Part shown: positions 30,899-40,349 of the stretch, piece after piece
Numbering within the stretch: the stretch's first letter is position 1
Layout of the letters: each line of letters opens with the position of its first letter
Source of the DNA: Streptomyces oceani
Lineage (GTDB): Bacteria; Actinomycetota; Actinomycetes; Streptomycetales; Streptomycetaceae
Reading direction: 5' to 3'
DNA: 64,000 nucleotides
Assembly (NCBI RefSeq): GCF_001751245.1
Contig: NZ_LJGU01000152.1
Span: 1 to 64,000 of the forward strand
Made by a program: the position numbers and the translations under genes
Notes under the pieces: generated by a model
Databases searched by the model: none
The model's input: only the letters and a program-made list of their open reading frames with translations
Told to the model about the DNA's origin: nothing

Positions 30899-32848
30899 TC
30901 AGCCCCACAGCGCGTAGTTCCCCGCGAGCATCAGGACGATCAGCGCCGCGAACCCGGTCAGGGCGTAGTGCAGTCGCGAGGCCCAGCCCCACCAGCGGCC
31001 GAAGTAGGCCAGCACCGCGCAGCACAGCATCGCCGCGGTGGCCACCCCGGAGGCGGCCAGCAGCGTCGGCACGGCGGTCAGCAGCGGCGAGTCGCCCAGG
31101 AACACCGTCTGGTTCATCACGTTCGAGTCCGCGACAAGCATCGCGAAGCAGACCGCGACCCCGCCCAGCAGCAGGCTGTTGACCCAGGCCAGCAGCCGGG
31201 CCGCGCGCGGCCCGGCGCGGGTGTCCCGGGAGCGCCGCACCAGCGCGATGATCGGCCAGCAGAGCATGGTCAGCGAGATCAGGCTGAGCCCGCCGATGAG
31301 CAACTGCATGTGCAGCGCCGGCGACTCGTACCAGGAGACCTCGTTGTAGGCGACCGTGGGATCGGTGCTCACCGTGAGTTGACCGTCCCGGAAGGCGATC
31401 CGGGTGGCGCCTTCGACCTCCTGGAAGACGCCCGGCTCCACCTGCCGCCACTTCTGCTCGGTCACCTCCGGGTCGGCGCTGAGCGGGCCACTGGTGGTCA
31501 GGACGCCGTCGTCACCAGCCGAGACCTCGATCGAGCCGGTCAGCGCGGAGGCGCGGGTGAAGTCGGACTGACTGGTGCGGTTGGCGCGGTAACTGCCCTC
31601 GTACTGGCCGATGTCCTGCTGGACGGTCGGCTTCGACGTGCCCTCCGCCTTGCCGCCGTAGACGTGCTCGGCCGCCAACCGCACGACCTCGTCGGCGGCC
31701 AGGGCGGCCTTGCCGGTGTCGCCGTCGCCGTTGTAGCTGACGTACAGGCCGAGGTCCTTGTCCGGGAAGAGCGCCATGTTGGTGTGGAAGCCGGGTATGT
31801 CGCCGTCCTTGACCAGGTAGCGCTGCCCGTCGTGCAGCCGCTCCTCCAGGATGTACGCGATTCCGGGAAGCCGCTTGTCGTTGCCGTAGTGCCGCTTCCG
31901 CAGGAGTTCCGCGGACTTCTCGCTGAGCACTCGCTCGTTCGCCAACCGGCCGTCGTTCAGCAGCCCGCGAACCAGCCTGCCCATGTCGGCGGCGGTGGAG
32001 AGGGCGCCGGCGCCGGTCGGGGTCCACGCGCCGTACTGTCCCTTCGCGGTCTCCTGGCCGCCGTCCGCCGGCCGGTGGCCGCGCGCCCGGGTGTCCCGCA
32101 GCTTCTTCGGGTGCGGCTGCTCGAAGGTCGTACGGGACATGCCGAGCGGCTGGAGTATCCGCTGCTCGACGTACTCCGCGAAGGGTTGCCCGGAGACCTG
32201 CTCGACGACGTAGCCGGCGAGCGCCACGCCGTAGTTGTCGTAGCTCGCGGCCTCGCCGGGCGGACGCACCCGCTCCGGCTGGTTCTCCTCCAGGCTCTCG
32301 CCCAACTCCCCGGTGTCCCGCGGGTCGTCGCTGGCCGTGCCGACCATGCTGAAGTCGAAGCCGGCGGTGTGGGTGAGCAGGTTGAAGGGCGTGACCGGCC
32401 GGTCCGGGTAGGTGTCCTCGATCTGGAAGCTCTTCAGGTACTCGTTGACGTCCGTACGCAGGTCGAGCTTGCCGTCCTCGACCAGTTGCAGCACCGCGAC
32501 CGCGGTGAAGGCCTTGGCGACCGATCCCATGAAGAAGCCCGTACGCTCCGGGTCCACACGTTGCTCGGGCTGCCGCGTGTCCGGCGTGCCGTAGCCCCGC
32601 GCCATCAGCTGCTCGTCGCCGGACACCACGGACACGGCGGCGCCCGGGATGTCGTACTCCTTCAGCTGTCGCTTCACGAGCTTGTCCAGCTTCGCGCCCA
32701 ACTCGTCCGGGTCCGCGGCGGCGTTCGGCCCCCGCTGCGGCGACGCCTGGGGTGCGGGCGTCGCGAGGGCGGGGGTCACCCCGCCCAGCAGCGCCAGGAC
32801 GATACCGAGGACCAGGGTCATCGGGGCAAGGACCCGTCGGGCTGTCAT
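30899..32848 (-). CDS. Membrane-anchored S12-family serine hydrolase (beta-lactamase/D-peptidase fold)
   Basis: 649 residues. An N-terminal signal segment (about 1-30, ending in an ALA-TPA cleavage context) is followed by a class C beta-lactamase-like domain (about 50-420) with SVAK as the catalytic SxxK and YDNYG as the Tyr motif. A beta-rich linker precedes about four membrane helices in the last 150 residues. The catalytic domain should therefore sit outside the membrane. Known relatives include penicillin-binding-like esterases, D-aminopeptidases and the prodrug peptidases ClbP/ZmaM. ATG 32848 follows AAGGAGCC. It converges on the biosynthetic run and diverges from a two-component system, so its role may be cell-envelope maintenance, resistance or product maturation; the sequence does not decide. 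Confidence 0.85.
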   Translation of the reverse strand: MTARRVLAPMTLVLGIVLALLGGVTPALATPAPQASPQRGPNAAADPDELGAKLDKLVKRQLKEYDIPGAAVSVVSGDEQLMARGYGTPDTRQPEQRVDPERTGFFMGSVAKAFTAVAVLQLVEDGKLDLRTDVNEYLKSFQIEDTYPDRPVTPFNLLTHTAGFDFSMVGTASDDPRDTGELGESLEENQPERVRPPGEAASYDNYGVALAGYVVEQVSGQPFAEYVEQRILQPLGMSRTTFEQPHPKKLRDTRARGHRPADGGQETAKGQYGAWTPTGAGALSTAADMGRLVRGLLNDGRLANERVLSEKSAELLRKRHYGNDKRLPGIAYILEERLHDGQRYLVKDGDIPGFHTNMALFPDKDLGLYVSYNGDGDTGKAALAADEVVRLAAEHVYGGKAEGTSKPTVQQDIGQYEGSYRANRTSQSDFTRASALTGSIEVSAGDDGVLTTSGPLSADPEVTEQKWRQVEPGVFQEVEGATRIAFRDGQLTVSTDPTVAYNEVSWYESPALHMQLLIGGLSLISLTMLCWPIIALVRRSRDTRAGPRAARLLAWVNSLLLGGVAVCFAMLVADSNVMNQTVFLGDSPLLTAVPTLLAASGVATAAMLCCAVLAYFGRWWGWASRLHYALTGFAALIVLMLAGNYALWG

Positions 32849-33065
32849 CTGTTGGCTCCTTCGGCCGCACGCTGGGATATCCGAAGATCTGATGACAGCA
32901 AGTCAACTATGCGCGGACCGTACGTGCCATGGTCTTTGGTGGTCTCAGGAGGGTACTTAACTGCACCCTGGGAGACGCCACGGAGGTCCAATGAGATTCG
33001 TCGCTCCGATCCGGAGACTGGGATACACACAGCGGCACGCGGCCGCCTGATGAGGGGAACACGGG

Positions 33066-34385
33066 ATGAGCATCGTCAGCACCGATCAGCGCAGCGGACC
33101 GGAGGGCGGCCGGAAGGCCGACCTGCGGCCCGCCAACGCCTTCCGCGCGATGGGCCGTACGCTGGCGCTCCTCGCACTGGCACCGGTCGAGGTACTCCTC
33201 TTCGGGCTCCTGGTGACCGCCATCTCGCTGCTGAGCATCGGCCTCGGCGTCTTCCTGGTGCCGGCGGTCGTGATCGCCGTACGCGGACTGTTGAACATCC
33301 AGCGCCGCTGCGCCCGGAACTGGTCCGGCGTCGAGATCGGCGACCCGTACCTCCCCGCCCGGGAGACCGACACCGGCGGGAAGGGCTGGCTACAGCGCAC
33401 CATGGGCCTGCTGAGCGACCCGGCCACCTGGCGTGACCTGCTGTGGATGCTGGTGAACCCGGTGGTGGGCGTGGTGCTGCTGGTGCTGCCGCTGTCCGTC
33501 TTCGCCTACGGCCTCTTCGGCGTCAGCATGCCCTTCCTGTGGGAGCCGATCGTGGACGCGGGCGGCAACGACTGGTACGTCCTGGTGCACGTCACCAACA
33601 GCGGCACCGCGCTCACCGCCGCCGTCCTCGGCGCCCCCTTCATGCTGCTGGGCTACCTGATGGGTCCGGCCCTGCTGCGGGTGCACGCGCGGTTCGCGCA
33701 CGGTCTGCTCGGCCCCACCGAGATGGCGCGCAAGGTGCACCACCTCACCGCCACCCGTAGTGACGCCGTGAACACCAGCGCCGCCGAACTGCGCCGGATC
33801 GAGCGGGACCTGCACGACGGCGCGCAGGCCCGGCTGGTCGCGATGGGCATGAACCTGGGCGTCGCCGAGCGGCTGCTCAGCAAGGACCCGGAGGCCGCTC
33901 GTACGATCCTGGCCGATACCCGTACCGCCTCCGCGAAGGCACTGAACGAGCTGCGCGACCTGGTCCGCGGCATCCACCCGCCGGTGCTGGCCGACCGCGG
34001 CCTGGCGGACGCCGTACGCGCCCTCGGGATGGACAGCCCGCTCCAGGTGGAGGTGAACGCGGAGCTGCCGGGCCGGCCGGAGGCGCCCGTGGAGTCCGCG
34101 ATGTACTTCGCCGTGTCCGAGTCGCTGACGAACGCCGCCAAGCACGGTTCCGCCCGCAGCGTCACGGTGGACCTCTGGTACGCCGAGGGCATGCTGCGCG
34201 CCCAGGTGATGGACGACGGCGCCGGCGGCGCGAACCCGGCGAACGGCACCGGGCTGCGCGGCATGGAGCGGCGGCTTGCTACCTTCGACGGCGTCCTGGC
34301 CCTCACCAGCCCGGTCGGCGGTCCGACCACACTCACCATGGAGCTGCCGTGCGCGCTGTCCTCGCCGAAGACCAGTTTCTCCTGA
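33066..34385 (+). CDS. Sensor histidine kinase (HisKA_3 / NarL-type)
   Basis: The 439-residue protein has an N-terminal membrane sensor region with about four helices (residues 30-215), a HisKA_3 dimerisation helix with the phospho-accepting His250 in ERDLHDGAQARL, and a GHKL ATPase domain with N box ESLTNAAKHG and a GTGLRGMERRL G box. It overlaps the response regulator gene by 37 bp, a firm sign of a pair. It diverges from the serine hydrolase, which could be one of its targets. The signal is unknown. Confidence 0.93.
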   Translation: MSIVSTDQRSGPEGGRKADLRPANAFRAMGRTLALLALAPVEVLLFGLLVTAISLLSIGLGVFLVPAVVIAVRGLLNIQRRCARNWSGVEIGDPYLPARETDTGGKGWLQRTMGLLSDPATWRDLLWMLVNPVVGVVLLVLPLSVFAYGLFGVSMPFLWEPIVDAGGNDWYVLVHVTNSGTALTAAVLGAPFMLLGYLMGPALLRVHARFAHGLLGPTEMARKVHHLTATRSDAVNTSAAELRRIERDLHDGAQARLVAMGMNLGVAERLLSKDPEAARTILADTRTASAKALNELRDLVRGIHPPVLADRGLADAVRALGMDSPLQVEVNAELPGRPEAPVESAMYFAVSESLTNAAKHGSARSVTVDLWYAEGMLRAQVMDDGAGGANPANGTGLRGMERRLATFDGVLALTSPVGGPTTLTMELPCALSSPKTSFS

Positions 34386-35017
34386 GGGACGGCCTGATCC
34401 GGATGCTGCAGGCGTACGACTTCGAGATCGCCGCGGCGGTGGACAACGGTCCGGACCTGCTCCGCGCCCTCGTCGACGAGCGGCCCGACGTGGCGGTAGT
34501 GGACGTACGCCTCCCTCCGACGTTCACCGACGAGGGTCTGCAGGCCGCCCTGCGGGCCCGCCGGGAGCTGTCCGGGCTGCCGGTGCTGGTGCTGTCGCAG
34601 TACGTCGAGCAGTTGTACGCCAAGGAGCTGCTGGCCGACGGGAACGGCGGCATCGGCTACCTGCTCAAGGACCGGGTGTTCGACCCGGACGAGTTCGTCG
34701 AGGCCGTGCACCGGGTCGCGCGGGGTGGCACCGCGATGGACCCGGAGGTGGTCGCGCGGCTGTTCAGCGGCAGCAGTACGGCTCGGGAGAGCAGCCTGAG
34801 CCGGCTGACCGCCCGGGAGTTGGAGGTGCTGGAGGTGATGGCCGAGGGCCGATCCAACGCCGCGATCGCGGAACGGTTGGTGATCACCGAGCGGGCGGTC
34901 ATCAAGCACACCTCGAACATCTTCACCAAGCTCGACCTGCCCACCTCGGACGACGACAACCGCCGGGTGCGGGCCGTGCTGACGTATCTCAAGGACTCCG
35001 TGGGCGCGGCGGAGTAA
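34349..35017 (+). CDS. Response regulator, NarL/LuxR family
   Basis: The 222-residue protein has a receiver domain with acceptor Asp52 in VVDVRLPP and conserved Lys in LLKDRV near 110, and a LuxR-type helix-turn-helix from about 148 (LTARELEVLEVMAEG; recognition helix near TERAVIKHTSNIF). GTG 34349 lies inside the 3' end of the kinase gene, so the pair is translationally coupled. Partner of the kinase upstream. Confidence 0.94.
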   Translation: MRAVLAEDQFLLRDGLIRMLQAYDFEIAAAVDNGPDLLRALVDERPDVAVVDVRLPPTFTDEGLQAALRARRELSGLPVLVLSQYVEQLYAKELLADGNGGIGYLLKDRVFDPDEFVEAVHRVARGGTAMDPEVVARLFSGSSTARESSLSRLTARELEVLEVMAEGRSNAAIAERLVITERAVIKHTSNIFTKLDLPTSDDDNRRVRAVLTYLKDSVGAAE

Positions 35018-35023
35018 CGCTCG

Positions 35024-35066
35024 CCCGGGGGCACCGCGCCAGCGCGCGCAGGCGCGAGTGCCCGGG
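35024..35066. terminator. Long imperfect hairpin between response regulator and PepSY gene
   Basis: The arms CCCGGG-GGCAC and GTGCCCGGG enclose a second stem CGCGCC/GGCGCG. It lies between the stops of two converging genes and probably serves both. Confidence 0.6.
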
Positions 35067-35077
35067 ACGCCGGGCGG

Positions 35078-35650
35078 TCAGTCGTGCCGCGGCGACGCCG
35101 ACCTGAGGTCCAGCACCTTGCCGGTCCTCGCGTCGACGTCGTACGCCCGCACGTGGTCGTCCTTGATCGTCGTCACGTCGACCGTCCAGACGACCCTGTG
35201 GTCACGACGTCGCAGTTCGATGGCCGTCACCTTGCCGAAGTCCGGCTCCGTCACCTCACGGGCGGCCTCCTCCGGCAGGATCTTCGCCCGCTCCCGCGGG
35301 GACGCGCCCGCGCCGTCCCGCTCGAGGGTCTCGGTGCCGTGGACGCGGACGCGTGAGGCGTCGACACGTACCAGGTGCCGCGTACCGTCCTCCGCCAGCA
35401 CCTCGGCGTGCCAGACGGGCTCGCCGTCCTGGTCCTCACCCAGGCCGAGGCTGACCAGGTGGCTGTTCGGGACCTCGGCCAGCGACTGGCGGATCGCCGT
35501 CGAGTAGGGCACCTCCACCATGGGGAGGACCTCCTCGTGCTCCTCCGTCTCGTCGCGGCAGCCCGAGAGGGTGAGGATGGACACCGACAGCACGCCGACC
35601 AGGCCGGCGCGCAGCAGACGTCGCCGCCGGACCGTTCTCTTCAGACCCAT
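35078..35650 (-). CDS. PepSY-domain lipoprotein
   Basis: The 190-residue product starts at ATG 35650 with a basic N-terminus, a hydrophobic segment and the lipobox LSGC (Cys about 30), so it should be a membrane-anchored lipoprotein. The rest has two PepSY-like halves: the second, from about 130, reads AAREVTEPDFGKVTAIELRR and then VVWTVDVTT. PepSY domains often inhibit or chaperone secreted peptidases. A secreted serine protease gene lies immediately upstream on the same strand, 161 bp away, so a functional link is plausible though unproved. Confidence 0.82.
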   Translation of the reverse strand: MGLKRTVRRRRLLRAGLVGVLSVSILTLSGCRDETEEHEEVLPMVEVPYSTAIRQSLAEVPNSHLVSLGLGEDQDGEPVWHAEVLAEDGTRHLVRVDASRVRVHGTETLERDGAGASPRERAKILPEEAAREVTEPDFGKVTAIELRRRDHRVVWTVDVTTIKDDHVRAYDVDARTGKVLDLRSASPRHD

Positions 35651-35811
35651 GCCGCGATGCGTACCCGAGCACCCGGACGGGTTCCCGTCCCGAGTGCGGT
35701 GCCACCCGTACGGCGTGGACGGGTGACAGGTGTCGGCCCCGGTGCCGGGACGCCCGAGTGGGGTCCGGTACCGGGGCCGGGGGGAGCGGCGGCCCGTGTG
35801 GGTGCTCCTGA

Positions 35812-37284
35812 CTACTGACCCGGCTCGGGGATCCGCTGCCAGAGCCGCGAGTTGTCGGACGGGGCGCCGACGGGCTGCGCCTGGTGGCTCTGGAGGCACC
35901 GGTAGTCCACGCCGTCGTAGCTGACCACGTCGCCGGCCTCGTACACCGTGGAGGCCGCCCAACCGCCCTCCTCGGCATCGGGGTTCGTCGGGGCACGTTC
36001 GCCCGCGGAGGTGGTGGCGAGGGAGACCTGGTAGGTGTCCAGTGCCTCGTTCACCGGCTGGAAGTACGTCGTACCGCCGTCGGTGCAGTTCCCCGACCCG
36101 CCGGAGGTCATGCCCTGCGCCTGGTCCCCGGAGACGAAGGAGCCGCCGGAGTCACCCGGCTCGGCGCAGACGTCCGTACGGGTCACCCCGGTGACCGTGC
36201 CCTGTGGATAGCGGACGCTGGTGTCGAGCTGCTCGACGGAACCGCAGTGCCAGCCGGTGGTGGAACCGGAGCGGCAGACGGACGCGCCGACCATCGCCTC
36301 GGTGGAGCCGGCGATCGCCTGGTCCTTGGTGTCGTAGCCGTTCACGGTGGCGGAGGCGGTCCAGTCGCTGTTCGCCCCCACGTACGAGTGGTCGTCGCCC
36401 GGGAAGTTGGAGCCGCGGAAGGTGCCCAGCGACTTCCCGTCGGGGTCGGTCACCGTGTCACCGGTGTCACCGCAGTGCCCGGCGCTCACGAAGCCGGACA
36501 TCCGCCCCTTGGTCACCGGGAAGCCGATGGAGCAGCGCGACTCGCCGCCCACGACGTACGGATCGCCCCCGCGCAGCTCGGCGAAGGTGCGTGGCTCCAC
36601 TGCGGACTTCCGCACCGTGACGTGCGCGGTCCGTACGCCCGCCGACTCGGCGAAGCGCTCCGCCTCCGCGGGCTTCGAGCTGAGCAGCACCAGCTTGTTG
36701 CTGCGTACGTCCACGTACCAGACCGGCGTGGCGGCCGGGGCGTGCCGCTTGGCCGCGGCGTCCAGGGCCTCCTTCGCGGCGGTCAGCTCGGCGAGGCTGT
36801 GCTCGACCACCTCGGCCCGGGCACCACGGGCGGTGATCGCCTCGGCGTCCGCGCGGTCCGTGGTGGCGACCGTGAGCCCGGCCTTCTCCCCCAGTCGTGC
36901 CCGCTCCTGCCCCTGTGCCGGCTGCCCGGCGCGCAGCCAGGCGCCGGCGAAGTCCCCGCCCAGCTGGGCGCGCAGCCGGCCAGCCGTCGCCCCGGCCGTA
37001 CGCTCCTGGACCAGCCGTTGCCGCGCCTGCTCGGCGTTCAGCCCGAAGTCCCGCTGCATCGCCCGAAGCTGGCCCGAGGAGATCTTTGGGGCGTACGAAC
37101 TGGCGGCGGGCTCCGTGACGTTCGGCGCCGAGCTGTCCGTCGTCGCGCGGTCCGTCGCCGAGGTGTCCGCCACCGGGGCGACCCCGGTGGCAGCGACGGC
37201 GGTGCCCGGCAGCGCGGCGCCCAGGGCGAGCGCGCCGGCCGTCGCGAGGGCCGAGCACACGGCCATGACGCGTCTGTGGAGCAT
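35812..37284 (-). CDS. Secreted streptogrisin/alpha-lytic-type serine protease with C-terminal carbohydrate-binding module
   Basis: 490 residues from ATG 37284, preceded by CAGGAG. Signal peptide about 1-30, then a pro-region of about 170 residues (alpha-lytic protease type, with repeats of helical RLxxQLGG-like elements), then the chymotrypsin-fold protease with VSAGHCGD (His), FPGDDHSYV (Asp) and PGDSGGSF (Ser). The last 50 residues, after a short linker, form a chitin/cellulose-binding module (WAASTVYEAGDVVSYDG and YRCLQSHQA). This is the streptogrisin C-like layout: self-processing extracellular protease targeted to insoluble substrate. Confidence 0.93.
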   Translation of the reverse strand: MLHRRVMAVCSALATAGALALGAALPGTAVAATGVAPVADTSATDRATTDSSAPNVTEPAASSYAPKISSGQLRAMQRDFGLNAEQARQRLVQERTAGATAGRLRAQLGGDFAGAWLRAGQPAQGQERARLGEKAGLTVATTDRADAEAITARGARAEVVEHSLAELTAAKEALDAAAKRHAPAATPVWYVDVRSNKLVLLSSKPAEAERFAESAGVRTAHVTVRKSAVEPRTFAELRGGDPYVVGGESRCSIGFPVTKGRMSGFVSAGHCGDTGDTVTDPDGKSLGTFRGSNFPGDDHSYVGANSDWTASATVNGYDTKDQAIAGSTEAMVGASVCRSGSTTGWHCGSVEQLDTSVRYPQGTVTGVTRTDVCAEPGDSGGSFVSGDQAQGMTSGGSGNCTDGGTTYFQPVNEALDTYQVSLATTSAGERAPTNPDAEEGGWAASTVYEAGDVVSYDGVDYRCLQSHQAQPVGAPSDNSRLWQRIPEPGQ

Positions 37285-37603
37285 GTGCGTCTCCTGTTTC
37301 TGTGGGGGTGGCGAAACCGTATCCACCGCCCGCGGCGCACCGACGGCGATCGGGGCGCGCGCTGCCTCCGTACGCGTCAACGTGAGTCGAACGGCGGACC
37401 CGGAGCCGCACGTCCGGAGCAACGCACCCGGCGCCCCGCGGTGGCGCTACCGCGCTGACACCCGGTGGCTCCGCCGACGGCTGGTACGGAGGCGGAAACC
37501 TGGACACTCGGCACGCTGAGGTGTATTCACCACACATCAGGTGGAAGGACACCCCCGGACGCTCCGAATCCACGGCAACCGCCACCGACCTTGGAGACAC
37601 ACC
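37285..37603. promoter_or_regulatory. Divergent intergenic region, protease / universal stress protein
   Basis: 319 bp without a supported gene. It must hold both promoters. An A/T-richer patch at 37519-37555 near the stress-protein gene contains GGTG-TATT-CACC, a short inverted repeat. Nothing else recognisable. Confidence 0.35.
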
Positions 37604-38149
37604 ATGGCTGAGACACCCGGCACCCGCCACGAGGGACTGATCGTGGTCGGCGCCGACGGCTCCGACCACGCCCGCCGGGCGCTGCGCTTCGGTATGGAGG
37701 AGGCGCGCCTGCGCGGACTCCCGGTGCGGGCCGTGTGCGCGTACGAGTACACGCCCGACCGGTACGCCGCCTACGGCTGGCTCACCGCCCCCGACCCGGA
37801 CGGCGCGCTGTACCGGCAGGTCTACGACAACGCGCTGCACGACGTCACCGAGACCGTGCGGGAGGTCCTGGCGGAGCTGGGCAATCCGGATGTGCGGGTC
37901 GAGCCGGTCGCCGAGCCGGGCCGCCCGGCGAAGGTCCTGCTGGAGGCCAGCCGGGACGCCACCATGCTGGTGGTCGGCTCCCGCGGCTCCGGCATGTGGG
38001 GGCGGCTGACGCTGGGCTCGACCAGCACCGAGGTGGTGCACAACGCACACCTGCCGGTGGTGGTGCTGCCGCCCAGGGACCCGGAGGGGGACGCGGACGG
38101 GAGCGAGCACGAGCGGACCGCCCTGACCGGGGGACGCGGCACGGCGTGA
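37604..38149 (+). CDS. Universal stress protein (UspA family)
   Basis: The 181-residue protein starts with GLIVVGADGSDHARRAL and ends its core with VVGSRGSGMWGRLTLGSTS, the ATP-binding pattern G-x2-G-x9-G-[ST] of UspA proteins. A single Usp domain with a short acidic tail. ATG 37604 follows TTGGAGAC. It converges on the molybdate operon. Cytoplasmic; role in stress or dormancy is inferred from the family only. Confidence 0.92.
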   Translation: MAETPGTRHEGLIVVGADGSDHARRALRFGMEEARLRGLPVRAVCAYEYTPDRYAAYGWLTAPDPDGALYRQVYDNALHDVTETVREVLAELGNPDVRVEPVAEPGRPAKVLLEASRDATMLVVGSRGSGMWGRLTLGSTSTEVVHNAHLPVVVLPPRDPEGDADGSEHERTALTGGRGTA

Positions 38150-38219
38150 ACCGGTCGCTCGGTCCTCCGGGCCGTACGCTCCGGGCGGACCCGGGCCGTA
38201 CGTACGAGCCGGCCCGCCG

Positions 38220-40349
38220 TCAGAGGCGTACGAGCGTGGTCTCGGTCGCCTTGACACTCGCCCAGACCGCCGCGCCCTCCCGCAGACCCAGCTCCGCGAC
38301 CGCGGCCGGGGTGACCTCCGCGACCAGGTCCGGCGCCTGGGTGAGGGCGACCTGCACCCGCAGCCGACTGCCCACGCCGGCGATCTCCCGCACCACCCCG
38401 GACCAGACGTTCCGCGGACTACCGGTGGGCCGCTCCCGGTGCAGCGCGACCGCCTCCGGGGCGATGATCGCCATGCCCTCCTCGCCCACGGCCAGCGGGT
38501 CCGCCACGGCCAGCCGGCCGCCGCCGGGTAGCGCGAGCCCCGCCTCCGTGGTGGTGCCCGGCCAGGCGTTCCGGCCGAGCATCCGGGCCACCCAGGAGGA
38601 GCGCGGGCCACGGGTGACCTCCGCCGGGGAGGCGTCCTGCACCGCGCGGCCCTCCTCCAGGACGAGTACCCGGTCGGCCAACGACACCGCCTCGACGGGA
38701 TCGTGGGTGACCAGCAGGCAGACGCCGCCGAAGCCGGCGAGGTGATCGCGCAGCGTGTGCCGTACGTACGTGCGGGTGGTCTGGTCCAGCGCGGCCAACG
38801 GCTCGTCCAGCAGCAGCAGTCGGGGACGGGCCGCGAGGGCGCGGGCGAGCGCGACCCGCTGGGCCTGGCCGCCGGACAGCTGCGCCGGCCTGCGGTGCGC
38901 GAGAGAGCCGACGCCCAGCCGGTCGAGCCAGCGCCGCGCCTCGCGCCGGGCCGTACGCCGGGGCACGCCGTGCGCCCGGAGGCCGTACGCGGTGTTGGCC
39001 AGCGCGGTGAGGTGCGGGAACAGCGCGCCGTCCTGGGGCACCCAGGCGACTCCCCGACGGTGGGTGGGCTGTGCGGCGACCTCGTCCGCGCCGAGCCGCA
39101 GTGCGGCGTGGGCGCGCGGGGTGAGGCCGAGAAGGGCACGGAGCAGGGTGGTCTTGCCCGCGCCGTTGGGTCCCACGACGGCGATGGTGCTGCCGGGTTC
39201 GGCGTCCAAGGTGAGGCGGAGGAAGCCGGTCAGTTCGGCGTGCAGCGGCCAGCGCTCCTCGGTCACGGCGGGCTCCGCCGGTTCGGCTGGCCCGGCTGGC
39301 TCCCCCGGCTCCGCCGCGTCGGCCGTACGCGCCCCACCGTCCCGGGCCCCACCGTCCCGCGCCGTGCCGTCCCGCGTCCCGCCGTCCCGCGCCGTGCCCG
39401 TCGAGCCGCCGGCCCAGCGCCCCCGGAGGGCGGTCAGTACGGCCATGGCGATCACCAGCAGCAGCAACGAGACGGAGGTCGCCGCCTCCGGCCGGTTCTG
39501 CAGCAGCAGATAGACCTGGAGTGGCAGGGTCTGGGTCGTGCCCGGCAGGTTGCCGGCGAAGGTGATGGTGGCGCCGAACTCGCCCAGGGCCCGCGCCCAG
39601 GTCAGAGCCGCGCCGGCGGCCAGCCCCGGAGCGACCATGGGCAGCGTGACGGTGCCGAACACCCGTAGCGGCGAGGCACCCAGGGACGCGGCGGTCTCCT
39701 CGTACCGCGGACGCAACCCGGCCAGGGTGCCCTCCAGGCTGATCACCAGGAACGGCATCGCGACGAAGGTGGCGGCGATGACCGCGCCCGAGGTGTGGAA
39801 CGGCAGGGTGACCCCGAAGGTGTCCGCCAGCCACGGCCCGAGCAGTCCGCGGCGGCCGAAGGCCAGCAGCAGCGCCACGCCGCCGACCGTGGGCGGCAGC
39901 ACCATCGGCAGCAGGACCAGGGTGCGCACCAGCGCCTTGCCCCGGAACGGCACCCGGGCCAGCAACCAGGCCAGCGGCACCCCGAGAAGCAGCGCCAGGG
40001 CCAGCGCCCAGAGCGAGACGAGGAGCGACAGCCCGACGGCCTCACTGACCTCGGGCGAGGTCAGGTGCTCCCGCAGGTCACTCCACGGCGTGCGGGCCAG
40101 GATGCCGAGCAGCGGCAGCAGCAGGAAGCCGATCGCCAGCAGCGCGGGGAGGGCCAGTACCAGCGAGGCGCGTGCCGCGGGCGCCGTACGGGCGGCGCGG
40201 GACGTACCAGCGCCAGGGGACGTACGGGTGCCACCGGACGTACGGGCGGCGCGCTCCCCACCCGGCCTCGGGAAGCGGCGGGGAGGCCGCGAGCCCGGCC
40301 CCCCGGGGTCGGAACTCCCGTCTCGTGCGCTGCGGTCGGCGGGCCTCAA
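38220..40349 (-). CDS. modBC: Fused molybdate ABC transporter permease and ATPase (ModB-ModC)
   Basis: About 709 residues. After a basic, low-complexity leader, a ModB-type permease follows with five or six membrane helices and the loop motif EETAASLGASPLRVFGTVTLP. A 40-residue Arg/Asp/Gly- and Ala/Glu/Pro-rich linker joins it to a ModC ATPase with Walker A GPNGAGKTTL, signature LSGGQAQRVAL, Walker B LLLLDEPLAALD, and a C-terminal TOBE domain for molybdate. I favour TTG 40349, which overlaps the modA stop as TTGA; the longer frame to 40406 is an alternative. Fusion of ModB and ModC into one chain is found in various actinobacteria. Functions with ModA upstream. Confidence 0.9.
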   Translation of the reverse strand: MRPADRSARDGSSDPGGPGSRPPRRFPRPGGERAARTSGGTRTSPGAGTSRAARTAPAARASLVLALPALLAIGFLLLPLLGILARTPWSDLREHLTSPEVSEAVGLSLLVSLWALALALLLGVPLAWLLARVPFRGKALVRTLVLLPMVLPPTVGGVALLLAFGRRGLLGPWLADTFGVTLPFHTSGAVIAATFVAMPFLVISLEGTLAGLRPRYEETAASLGASPLRVFGTVTLPMVAPGLAAGAALTWARALGEFGATITFAGNLPGTTQTLPLQVYLLLQNRPEAATSVSLLLLVIAMAVLTALRGRWAGGSTGTARDGGTRDGTARDGGARDGGARTADAAEPGEPAGPAEPAEPAVTEERWPLHAELTGFLRLTLDAEPGSTIAVVGPNGAGKTTLLRALLGLTPRAHAALRLGADEVAAQPTHRRGVAWVPQDGALFPHLTALANTAYGLRAHGVPRRTARREARRWLDRLGVGSLAHRRPAQLSGGQAQRVALARALAARPRLLLLDEPLAALDQTTRTYVRHTLRDHLAGFGGVCLLVTHDPVEAVSLADRVLVLEEGRAVQDASPAEVTRGPRSSWVARMLGRNAWPGTTTEAGLALPGGGRLAVADPLAVGEEGMAIIAPEAVALHRERPTGSPRNVWSGVVREIAGVGSRLRVQVALTQAPDLVAEVTPAAVAELGLREGAAVWASVKATETTLVRL

